Source: Gliomastix tumulicola
Taxonomy: Eukaryota > Ascomycota > Sordariomycetes > Hypocreales > Bionectriaceae
NCBI GenBank assembly: GCA_001599755.1
Contig: BCHX01000001.1
Span: forward strand, 4,588,001 to 4,652,000
Length of the DNA: 64,000 bases
Direction: 5' to 3'
Positions 1 through 10,306 of the stretch are shown here, one piece after another. A model generated the notes under the pieces. The model saw only the letters and a list, made by a program, of their open reading frames with translations. It did not search any database and was not told where the DNA came from. A program made the translations under genes and the position numbers. The stretch's first letter is position 1. Every line of letters starts with the position of its first letter.

Positions 1-3000
1 TGTCTTCGGGCTTTGCATTTTGAGGCTCTCTGCCCATGTACTGTGTACCTTCTTGCTGGCTACTACTACCGTAGTAGGTACTGAGAACCGTCCCAGGCTC
101 TCCCTGCTTCGTTGCTTGCCTCGCAATCCCCAAGTTCCTTGCCGGGTGAGTTCCCTGTCGTCTATTGGTGCCCGTCCCAGATTGAGCGATCAGCATTCCA
201 GGGATGAGGGCTCTTTCTCCTAGCAGTGCAGGAGTCTTCCTCGCCCTGTCGCTCGCCCGCTCGATCCTCCAGTCCCAATCGAAGCGAAAGGTCTCATCTG
301 TCTCGCCATGTACTCCAGCGATGTACTCCAGTGAGCGCCTCTCGCCTCTCTCCTTTGCCTTCGAACAAGGGTAGACCTTGCAATATTTGACAAAGTGTCA
401 AGCGACTACGAGTATGAAGATTGGAAGACCCTCCCACACTTGGGCCAAGACGTTGTCAAGTACCCAGTACCTTGGACGCCTCGCCGTCTCCGTGACATTC
501 ACTCGTCTTTCGCGTCCGGAAGTATTTCCCTTGGTGTGAAAGGTGACTTCACGCTACATGGGCATGACAGCTTAGAAATACGGGGTCAACGATCGACAAC
601 GGTGCGGCTAGCTCTGAGCTGCTGGGCACACGGCGGGTCTCTAGTCTTGTGTGTGATATGTTTTGCACGCCCCTTGACCAGGGGGTTTCTCAGCCGTTGA
701 TAATGGATGGATGGATCATGGATGGGTGGCTAAGTATTATCTCACAATCCCTCCCCATGCTTGGACGAAGCTATGACATACGACAGCGAGCTATTGAGTC
801 CCGAATCACTGGGACCGGACGCTGGTGTGCGGCGCTTACAACAAGGGGGTGTCTGTTGCACGCCGGACGGACGCCTGCGTACGTACGTACGCAAGTCGAA
901 AAGACGGCAGTGCGACGGGGACGTGTCAATGATTATGCAAACACGGATGTACCTCATCTTCACCGACGGATGATGTGTGCAATCTCATTCGCAGAGGCCG
1001 ACCTTCAGCTCCGATACCAAGGCAAAGCCGAATGTCATGCAGGTCGATGCATTGAGCCGCTCACGGCGTCTCATCTCAAGGCCAAGCCGAGTCTCGCCAC
1101 AGATCTTGGGTAAGGGACGAAGCGACGGCTACCTGACCAGTCAACTCAGAAGCAACGACACGAACCCGCTCCCCTTCAACTCTCCGAGAAAGGAGGAGCT
1201 TGAGAGCCGCGAAACAGTTTTTCCCAGGAAGGAACCGTCGGTTCCTGCTATTAGACCCCCCTGTGTGTATGTGCGTGCACATGGCTGGATTGTGTGCCCG
1301 ACGTGCTGGGTGTGATCTCCAGCCAGGGGTGGTTCGGCCCTGCAAATCTCGAAATTACGTTGTACCGCCCTGCCTGGATGCGCACCCAGCACAGATCTGT
1401 GCGGACTGCAGGTTTTGCCTGCAGCGGCGGGATACCGCCATCCGCCAGTCATGAACAGAGCTTCTGGTACGATACATGATAGGTGTTTGAGAGAACCATG
1501 CCTCTTAGCACTTCACATCTTCTTGAATCCAGAATGCAGGCCTGGTCCCCCATATTGCGATTCAAGAGATGGACATGGACAAGATAGTCGGGGAGCCGAC
1601 CCGTCCGCCGACGACAACGGAAAGGGAGGGGTTGGGCAACGACGCTCGAGCTCGTTCTCTAAACGAAACGCCGAATGTGTACTCGATGAGCACGAATACG
1701 CGCTGCTTGTCCTCATCGCCCAAGAAACAGGCAGCTTACGCTAAGAAGATCGACGACCGGAGGTGCGGACGGGGAGGGGAGACGACCGGCCTAGTCCACC
1801 GCCGAATCCACAGACAGCTCATATCCCTGCTCTAGCTAAGCAGTGCTAAGCCGGGCACACTCCGCCCTTGCTCCCCATCGCCGGTGGATGACAGAATCTC
1901 GTCTGCCGGTTGCTGCCAGTCTGGTCTCCATTGGAAAGCTATTTTTCTGTCTGCTCTTTGCTCGGGCCCGGAGCTAGGTCAGGGCCTGTGGAGGATAGTC
2001 GCTGGGTTCGCCTGTCTTCCTGTTCGGCCGCCCTCTGTGGTCTCTCCTGTCAAGTGTCAACGGCGGCCGCACCAACGCCAATGCAATTCTTGCATGCACT
2101 AGCCCACGGTGCTAGGAATCTGACAGCACAACGGGCAGTTTTGGTAGGCTACCCTCGTCACTCACTGCCTGTTCTGGGAGCAAACGACTGCTTTCTCCAG
2201 GAAGAGAACATCGAGCTTTGCCAGCGGCATCGCTACGATCCACCCCGATCACCGTCGAGCATGTCTCTCTGCCCTCCCCAGCAGACACTCCCCTCCCCCC
2301 CCCCCCCCCAAACCTCTCCACCGTGTCTGGGAGCGCAGCCAATAGTACTTGACAACGTCAGACCTCCTTGGTGCTACACATGCGTCCTACGTGTGCTTTG
2401 TCATGGATACATCGGCGGTGGGAAAGAAGGTTCAGCTGAGCAAGGTTCAGGATAACCCCGTTGAGGATCCTGGATGTAATGGTTGCCTACGTGCCTAACT
2501 ACCAGGTTCTTTCCAAGGAGGGAGAGATATTGATATGCAGCCATCCCAGCCATTGGGTCCGGGAACTCGACGAGCCGGAATTTATTTGGCAGCTATCTGC
2601 ATCCCGACCTGCAAAAGGGTGGTATGGTGTGGATGGGAGGGGGGGGCCTACGCTTGGGGGCTGGAATCCTAGAGCACGATGGCCCTCCATCCATCCATCC
2701 AGCAAATCTACCTACAAGGGCATGGCGTGCTCAGTAAGATTGGGTTCGCCTCTCCCCGGCGCACATCACCTGGGCCAGCAGAGCAACAACTTCAAGAGGT
2801 CCCAGGTAGCACCCATGGGCCAGCTACGCCAAGGTTTCGATAGCTCAATGGATAATCTTTTCACAGGTCTCCGGGGGGGGGGCAGAGGGAGGTGTGAGCA
2901 TAGCGGTGGCGCGAGGCCGGGTGTGCTACAGAGACGGCGGTCGGTGAAAGCTAGCGTTGTTGGAGGGCTGGGATGCTGCATGAGGGAGGGCGGGCTATGA

Positions 3001-4176
3001 TGCTGAATGAAATAACGAAGAATCGGTCGTACAGCGCGCAGAGGCCGATACAGACGCGCCAAGATGAGAGTCTGCAAATCGGAGCAGGGGTCAAGGGAAA
3101 CGCCAAGACCCGAATTATTTCGGCCCATGGCACGGACCAGCTCGCACTGTTTTCCTCCTGGGCTCGAGCTGGTCCAACTTCCCCCATCATTCAGTCGCCC
3201 AAAGAAGTTCGGACTTGGGGTGGAACGTCAGGTGATCAAGCACGTGAGGAGCGAGTTGATGACTAATATTTGTTGCTGACTCATCCAGACCCATTGAGGT
3301 CCAATCACCAAATCACCACCAGTGACGAACCTACGGCTCAAGCCATCTTCCGCTGCTGCTCAACTCCAAGTAGGGAAAATGATTACAACCGAGCGATAGA
3401 TAGCACATATGGAAGGGACGGCTTGATATTAGCCTCCCTGCAGCGTTACCATGCTTCTATTCAAAGACTGACATGGACTGACATGCCAATCTCCTTTTAC
3501 CGCCCATCCTACCCCCCCGAAGCTGCAGATCCGCACCCTGATTGGCCAGCAGTCGCTTCCTAAGCGCCAGGAACCGACAAGCTGCCAACTCTGCAGAACT
3601 CCAGACGAAAACGCAACCCCACGATTGGCGCCTCGGGCGGCCAGAGCCAAGCTGTCATTCGTCCGGCAGTTTTTTGTGTCCCAGAGAGATCTCGCGTGCG
3701 TGCTTTTGCCCTTTCTCTATCTATCTCTGACCGTTTGGGGGGGGGCCTCCTCCACCCTTCTTCCCTTCCCCCCCTTCGAAGCGCTGAGGGCTTGCATGTG
3801 GTGCAACGGTTCGGCGTTGATTCTGGAGGTGGGCGGGGGGTGGTGATTGGTCCGTTTGGGTGATGAGATTGGGATGTCTCGCTGATGGCGGTTTGGCCGG
3901 CGTCTATTCGGATGGGGGGGATGTCGAGATGGCAGGATATATATGTGTAGACTTGGGAACGTGATGATCATCCTCGAAGTGTGTGCACCAGCCAACCGCC
4001 AAACGACCAAACTCCTTTCCCTTTTTTTCCTACTTTTCCTTCTTTCCTAGTGTCTCGTCTTTCTCTCTTCACGTCTCAAGCAGGACTTGCCTGAACGATA
4101 TTCCCTTCTCTATACATATATATATATCAATCATCCATTTCATCTTCATCACTCCTCTCTCTCCACAAGTATCACA
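1..4176. other. 4.2 kb without a supportable gene
   Basis: No open frame here shows coding-like composition or joins to a neighbour through credible splice sites. The longest frames (for example 649-1113 and 2461-3000) are compositionally random. Visible structure is limited to low-complexity DNA: tetranucleotide ATGG repeats near 703-730, alternating CGTA near 878-893, a 15-base C run at 2295-2309 and short G runs near 2640 and 2874. The last part (about 3900-4176) is the promoter and leader of the following membrane-protein gene. Confidence 0.6.
3936..4176 (+). promoter_or_regulatory. Promoter and CT-rich leader of the four-TM membrane protein gene
   Basis: A TATA-like stretch lies at 3936-3945, about 230 bases before the start codon. 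It is followed by a C/T-rich tract (about 4015-4080) and a second alternating AT stretch at 4113-4127. CT-rich leaders next to the transcription start are typical of filamentous fungal genes. The role is inferred from position and composition only. Confidence 0.45.
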
Positions 4177-4928
4177 ATGGAGGGATCCAAGCTCAAGACC
4201 CAGCTCTCGACCTCCGAGTTCGAGGTAGAGACCCAGCAGCTCGACTACGAGTCCAAGGCCCGCCTCTTCCGCCTCGTCGACACGACCCGGGTCCTCCTGA
4301 CGGCCGTGGGCCTGGCCGCCGCCGTCGCCGCCCTGGGCCTCTCGGCCGATGCCCTGCTCGTGTACAACAACACGCACGTGCCTGCCGAGTTCCTGCTGCC
4401 GCTCTGGCCCGCCGAGTTCGACCTGCGACCTACGCACGCGTTGATCGCCGGGAGCACCATTGTCGTCGTTGCGAATGGCGCCTCTATCCTCGCCAGCCGT
4501 ATCCGAGCTGTAAGTTCCACCCCTGCTGTATCTGTCGCAGCAACCACAACAAGTATGCTGACCCGATCGATCGACAGCTGCGCCAGTTCCCCGCCATTAA
4601 CAAGGCCGCCAACCTCGGAGCCCCGGCCGTCAGCTTCGTCGTCGCCCTCGTCGCCATGGCCCTCTTCTTCGGCGCCGACTCGTCCGACGCGACCGACACC
4701 ATCCAGAGCTGGACGTGCCGCTGGCGCGAGGTCGCCATGATGTCCCAGCCGTACTTCGGCACGCTGTGCAAGCAGAGCAAGGCCGGCGTCGCCCTCGCCA
4801 TCTTCCTGGTCCCGCTCCAGGCCCTCATCATGGGTGTCGCCGTCTTCCAGCTCGTCATGCAGAAGAAGCTCGATGGGATGGTCGCTGAGAGGCAGGAACG
4901 CAAGCAGAGCAGCCCGGCCCTGTCTTGA
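4177..4928 (+). CDS. Uncharacterised four-helix integral membrane protein
   Basis: Two exons, 4177-4509 and 4578-4928, joined by a 68-nt intron with a GTAAGT donor and CAG acceptor, give 227 residues. Four hydrophobic segments are visible: about residues 36-60, 86-108, 119-142 and 184-206. A short polar N-terminus carries KLKTQLSTSEFEVETQQLDY and the tail is basic (QKKLDGMVAERQERKQ). The loop between helices 1 and 2 has an N-N-T sequon, and the loop between helices 3 and 4 has two cysteines (TCRWRE, TLCKQ), which suggests that these loops face the lumen or cell exterior. The size and four-helix layout resemble MARVEL-like fungal membrane proteins, but I see no diagnostic motif. The start is the first ATG in frame after the CT-rich leader. 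I do not recognise the family, so function is open. Confidence 0.8.
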
Positions 4929-5660
4929 GTAAATGCGACATTGTTCACTAGGAGGACTCATCTCCTATCATGGCTGGATTCGATCAGCAGGGGCGTGTGA
5001 TGTAGGATGTGTTTGTTAGTACGTTTTCATCATGATATCGATGAGGTGGCACAAGACGTGCTATGGGAAACTGGATGGGTTATTCGAGTTATAATTCCGA
5101 AAAGGCATATTTTTTCTCTTCAAAGCACCGGTAAATGACGAATGCCCATTGTTATCGGGAGAACAATAGGTTGTTTGCATATTGCAGCTGCAGAGTTCGG
5201 AGTCACCTTTCGGGTTCCATCACTTTGTGTATCGTGAGCTCTTCCGCCCGGGCATCGCCCGCTCATCTTCCTCTGTTTGGCCACATGCAGCCAGCCACAC
5301 CGCCCGCCAGACGAGATAAGTGAGCTCGGAGTTGGCCTTCACTTTTTATGTCCCCTTAGCCATCGTCGTCCTGCTTCAACCTGCTCACCCGGCCTCGTCC
5401 GAACTTTTTGATGCAGGCAGGGCGGTCAGCGTAAGCAGCAACTGTTTTCGGAGTGTTTTTGAAAATTCGTGGCGTTCACTTCGTGCTCACTTTATTCTCG
5501 TTCAGCTCGTGCGACCGCAGTGCAAGTCTCCGGTTCTTCTCAAGAGCCGTCGCATACTTCGGTTTTCTTTCTTCGCCATCCCAGGGCGTCGATGCAGCAA
5601 TTTATTGCTGATCACTCTCGCCTCTCTGGCTAGCAGCACCTACTGACGCGATATTTCGAG
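4929..5660. other. Intergenic, no gene seen
   Basis: Contains the 3' region of the membrane-protein gene and the 5' region of the MIF-like gene. The frames across 5320-5646 (ending in a stop just before the next start codon) have no coding character. Confidence 0.6.
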
Positions 5661-6914
5661 ATGGCATCAACTCGCTCACCGCGACCACTCCCGCCCGAAC
5701 CGCCTGGCCGATCGCTGCCGCACTCCCCCTTGCGAAGCCGTCCTCAGTCGCCCTCCTCGCCATCCTTCGCGCAGCGTCGAGGATCGGTCATCGCGGGCAG
5801 GAATGGCGGGGCAGCAGGTGTGACACGGTTGGAACCCGTGCCAGAGAGCGATTCGAGGCCCGTTTTGCACGATGCGCTGAAGCCAGCACCACTGCTCCAG
5901 GCCGAGCAGGTCAGAAGGAGAGGATCGTCTCCGGGGCTCGGGCGCCAGAAGAGCAAGTACTTTGAGCAAGTGTTCGGCACATCGACGGATACGGCAGAGC
6001 TGGAGGAGCGTGTCAGAGGTCAGACTATGGTGCATGCCGAGCTGAAGACGAGCGTGTTTGTAAGAACCCCTTCTCTTTCGTCGTGATGAACGATGCGCAA
6101 GTGACTTGAAAGAGGAACCAAGCTAACAGCACCACCCAGATCAACGACGAGGCCAAGTTCATCTCGGAACTAGCCAGCCTGCTCTCGAAGCGCTACCACC
6201 GGCCGACGACATGCATCGCCATCACGCTGCAACATGGGATGTGTATGTATCTCGCCGGCACCTTCGAACCGTCGTACACGCTGGCGGTGCACGCGCTCCC
6301 GTCGCAGGTGCAGACGGTGACCAACAAGCGCAACCTGATGCTGATACAGGGCCACTTAGAGACGGCGCTGCAGGTGCCTCAAGCACGTGGACTGGTTCGC
6401 TTCGTTGGTGTACCTGAGGAGTGCCACGGATGCGGCGGTAAGACGGTCGCTGGGGTGCTGACTGAGGTGCAGGAGCGAGCGGCAGCCGCGGCCATGGGTG
6501 CTGCAGCTGGCGAGACACTGGAGGAGAGGATGCAGCGGAGGAGGACGATACGGGTACGTGTCTTCCCGTCTGCTGGCCACACACCGATCTGATCTGCTGA
6601 CTTGGCTGGTATAGACATTCTCGAGACTCAAGGGAGATTCCTCGTCCAACGCGGGCAGACAGCACAGCACCGCTGCCCCCGCCACGACTCCCGCCGGGCC
6701 ACGACCGGAGCCATCATCGAGGTCGCATATCGAGTCGACGAAGAAGGACACAGGATCCGAGAAGAACAAGGAACAACAGAGCACAGCTGCGCACGTTGAG
6801 ACCCCTAGCAAGGAGGGCGCAGAGCCACGGAGGGCTATGAGTCTCGGTCACAAGAGCCTCAACTTTCTGCAGTCCCTCTTCCACCGGTCGAACACTACTG
6901 GGGGCCAGGCGTAA
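5661..6914 (+). CDS. MIF/tautomerase-fold domain protein with long disordered flanks
   Basis: Three exons, 5661-6059, 6140-6553 and 6615-6914, give 370 residues. The first ~115 residues are Pro/Ser/Arg-rich and disordered. The folded part (about 125-245) reads like the macrophage migration inhibitory factor family: a strand and helix with FINDEAKFISELASLLSKRY, a substrate-face strand TTCIAITLQHG, and a second helix around NKRNLMLIQGHLETAL ending in a strand near ARGLVRFVGVPEE. The C-terminal ~110 residues are again disordered, basic and Ser/Thr-rich. In MIF enzymes the catalytic base is the N-terminal proline exposed by Met removal. Here the fold is internal, so keto-enol tautomerase activity is not expected. 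A structural or protein-binding role is inferred. Family assignment is by eye from the motif pattern and is fairly secure; the biological role is unknown. Confidence 0.75.
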
Positions 6915-8695
6915 GACTGTGGTGAGAAGGGCGAGATAGGAGCAGTGTATACTCTGAGGATATCAGACCAGGAAATAGAGAGGTCGAGGAGCGAAGCCGA
7001 GACTGTCCGAGTAAGATAGATGGGAATAATAAGTCGTCAGTAAGAGGAAGGAGCCTGTGGACGTCATTTTGGCACATCATCGGTACAGGGTAGACAATCA
7101 TCTTGAACAGGTAACCCCGTTCCTGCCTCCGATGCCTCTGTCAACCGTGAAGAAGGAAGGTGCCGAGTGGCTGCTTCCGCGTTAAGTAGCGCTGAATCCA
7201 ATCGCTGCACCCCAGATTTTCAGCGATTTTGGGCTGAACCCAATTTCACATGTACGAGCACCTAGCTGACCATATTTCGTCCTTTAAGATCGAAGCACGA
7301 GGACTTCTGCGCTAATCTTCATCTTTCCCCAAGCCAAGGTCTAGGGTAGTTCAGACCTTGTCCAAATTCACCTCGATCGATCCCACCCGCACTTCTTCCC
7401 TCATTGTCGAATTGAAATCCAGCTTGAAGCGATACACCTACTTGTCTGCTGCAGCGAATTTCCTGTTACTCCAGTCGCATTCGTTTCATCCCAGATCCGA
7501 CCCGAGCAAACCCATCGCCGACTGGGTGACTAATCGACGCGCCGCGTCCCTCTGTGGCGCTTACTCACTACCTCGCCCTGTATCAAAGGCCAGCCACCAC
7601 CAAACAGCATGGATGTACGTGGACAATACTCCTTGATTTTCTTTTCCTTCCCCCCTTATCTTCCCCTGTTCCTCCCTGTCCTGTAACGTTTCCATTTGTG
7701 CGTCTGGATGTCACCCGACCTCCTGCGAGCCCTTTCCTGCGGCAATGGCCGGACAGCATCCCACCTCGCTCAGCCTTGGATGGGTAGGACAAGCTGTCAG
7801 CTCACCAATGCGCGCCTCCGGCTCTGACTCTGGCCCTCTATTGGCCCCCATCGTCCGTGCTCGTGCTCACGACCTTGTCCATTTGCATGCCTACGTCCGC
7901 GTGGCCGCGTGTGACTCCTGCCTGGTTCCAGGTCACGCCGTCGCCTGTCAGCAACGAGAATGATACCTTGCCGTCCCGAACCTCCCAGCAGTCGGACTGG
8001 ATTCTCGGTTCTCTGGCCGATCACTGGTCTGCATCTACGGATGACTCAGTATGTGGTGTCACAGACTGATTCAAGAGGGCCGAGCATCCAGACATGGGGT
8101 GTTATAAGGTCCTGTCTCCCGCCTCTACCAACACCCTATCGCAAGAGCTCAGGGAGCGGTGAAGGGAAGATTAGCACTCTCGGAAGCATTGAGGCACACT
8201 CTGGGACACAGACATCCCTTTCATTTTCTTTCTTCCCGCCAGCAACGTCATCCTCATCTCCGAAAACGGGTCCCCTCGCCGGGCTTCCTGCAAGCTGCCG
8301 TCGGCGCACTTCTCCTGAAGAGTGATGTTGCAGGCCGGACAGGGGGAGACACAGGATTCCTCGGAACGGAGGCTGCGGCTACTTGCACCGGCGGCGACGG
8401 CGACCGGCATCAAGAGTCTCAGGAGATAGCAGCCCGCCTGCAACGTCCACAGTCGCAGGGCAACACTTCGTGTTCTGCTCTGTTGTGGTGTGCTGCTGGG
8501 ATGTTGGATACACCAAGCTGCACAATGAGGTCTAAGACTCTGATCATCTCCCCGTCAGAAGTCTGGCGCGCTCGCCGTCTCTTAAACAGCTCCCATCCCG
8601 CAAACATCGCTCTGGCCCTCTCACCTCCCCATGTTTGTGTCGATCCCCACGTGCATCACATCTCCTCAGCTTCCTAGAACCCCATTGCAGCAGTC
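6915..8695. other. Gap between MIF-like gene and GTR2, holding one low-confidence candidate gene
   Basis: Apart from the candidate small gene described separately (7609-8429), I see only the 3' region of the MIF-like gene and CT-rich sequence (about 7630-7690) resembling a leader. The region 8430-8695 is probably the GTR2 promoter and leader. Confidence 0.5.
7609..8429 (+). CDS. Candidate small four-exon gene, about 93 residues, unknown
   Basis: This is a hypothesis from splice signals, not a secure gene. The ATG at 7609 is followed after two codons by a GTACGT donor (7615). The next exon 7932-8048 encodes a coding-like segment including SQQSDWILGSLADHW. Exon 8109-8158 encodes VLSPASTNTLSQELRE and exon 8321-8429 encodes MLQAGQGETQDSSERRLRLL and ends at TAG. 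The phases of all four pieces agree and total 282 nt. The middle reads like the start of a charged helix (SQELRERVMLQ). Weak points are the 317-nt first intron, a plain GTGAAG third donor, unclear branch sites, and no family I recognise. It lies on the GTR2 strand, ending about 270 bases before the GTR2 start, so it could instead be transcribed leader. Confidence 0.3.
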
Positions 8696-10026
8696 ATGTC
8701 TTTGAGCCCTCCTTACTACGAAGATGTCTTTGCTGAAGTCGGCAGGATATCGCGTGACCTTGCCCCTTCCTCACCAGACCAGTCGAGTGCAGCGCAGCTA
8801 AGTCTTCGACGCGTTCATGAACAGACCACATCGACGGGCCTCAAAAGAGATGGCTCCAAGCCCGGCGACCCTGCGACAGGCCTGCCACCTAAAGGCAAGC
8901 CTCGCCTGCTGCTGATGGGCCAGCGAAGGTGAGACTATCCCTATCTACTTACGACTTCCTGGAAGTCAGCACTTGGGTATTGACCCAGATGCATTTCAGA
9001 TCCGGAAAGTCGTCGATATCCAGTGTCGTCTTCCACAAGCTTCCTCCAAGCGAGACGCTTTTCCTGGAGTCGACAGCTCGTATCCAGAAAGACTCCATGG
9101 CGTAAGTAGATCCCTAACTTGCTGGATAATGGCGGACACCGGTGCTGAGACAGACACTGCACTGAAGCTCCTTCATGGATTTCCAAGTCTGGGACTTCCC
9201 CGGCCAGATCGACGTCTTCGAGAACCCTGGCTTCGACATGGAGGCCATCTTCGGCGAGATCGGCGCGCTCATCTGGGTCATCGACGCCCAGGACGACTAC
9301 CTCGAGGCCGTGTCGCGCCTCAACATGACCATCCTCCGCCTCCAGCAGTCCTACCCCAACATCAACATCGAGGTCTTTATCCACAAGGTCGACGGCCTCT
9401 CCGACGACTACAAGCTCGACATCCAGCGCGACATCACCATCCGCATCCAGGACGAGCTCTCCGACCATGGCTGCGAGAACGCCCCCGTCACCTTCCACCT
9501 CACCTCCATCTACAACCACTCCATCTTCGAGGCCTTCAGCAAGGTCATCCAGAAGCTCATCCCCCGCCTCGGCACCCTCGAGTCCATGCTCACCAACCTC
9601 TGCCGCACATGCCGCTTCGAGAAGGCCTACCTCTTCGACGTCCTCTCCAAGATCTACATCGCCACCGACAGCGCCCCCGCCGACATGGCCTCGTACGAGA
9701 TCTGCAGCGACTACATCGACGTCATTATTGACATTACCGAGGTGTACGGCACCTGGCACCGCAGCGACGAGGGCAGGAGTCACCTCGAGGCTGAGCCCTG
9801 GAACGCCAAGCTCGAGGACCAGGTCGGCTGCTCTACTGCCGAGAGCTGCCTCGTCCTGCACGACAGCAAGAAGCCCATCATGCTGCGTGAGGTCGACCGG
9901 TACCTGGCGCTTGTTGCCATCATGAAGGAGGATTCGTATGACAAGATGCCCCTCGTCAACATGAATGTCGAGGCCGTCGTCGAGGGATTGACCGAGTTTT
10001 TCAACATCACGAAGCGGAAAGCATGA
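8696..10026 (+). CDS. GTR2: Gtr2, RagC/D-type GTPase of the TORC1-activating EGO/Ragulator system
   Basis: Exons 8696-8928, 9000-9101 and 9168-10026 give 397 residues. The P-loop GQRRSGKSS (about residues 75-83) is split by the first intron. It is followed by FHKLPPSETLFLESTARIQK and the switch-II region DFQVWDFPGQ. The Rag-specific HKVDG (within FIHKVDGLSDD) replaces the usual NKxD. The C-terminal half is the roadblock-type dimerisation domain (ITEVYGTWHR, SCLVLHDSKKPIMLREVDRY). Length and order match Gtr2/RagC, which pairs with Gtr1/RagA on the vacuole to signal amino-acid sufficiency to TORC1. An N-terminal ~65-residue polar extension precedes the GTPase fold. The ATG at 8696 is chosen because the frame upstream is closed and the sequence is CT-rich. 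The assignment is secure. Confidence 0.95.
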
Positions 10027-10306
10027 ACGTGACGTGACAGTGGCAGACGAACCTAACGGTGAAGGCATCGGAGGAGGTAGTCAATGCCTGCTTATCTGGT
10101 TCTAGTTCTTCCTCACGACTGCAGAGTCGTCGTGAGCCTTTGTATGATAGCTCGATTTGTCCCTGAAAGTAGTTACCATCTATTGCTTCCTCGCCACCAT
10201 ATCCCGTGTCCCATATTCCATCGTTTCCCTAGCGCCCAGCGTTGAAAATGATATGCAACCCATCCTTGACCTGCCAACGCAAGCGCCTAAGTCATATTCA
10301 CGCCCG

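Noticed and set aside
649..1113. 154-codon frame and others in the first 4 kb
   Set aside because: Amino-acid composition is random, with repeats such as DGWIMDGW from a tetranucleotide repeat, and there are no splice-compatible partners.
8941..10068. A 375-codon open frame antisense to GTR2
   Set aside because: Same effect of codon bias; the product has no recognisable segment while the sense strand encodes a complete GTPase.
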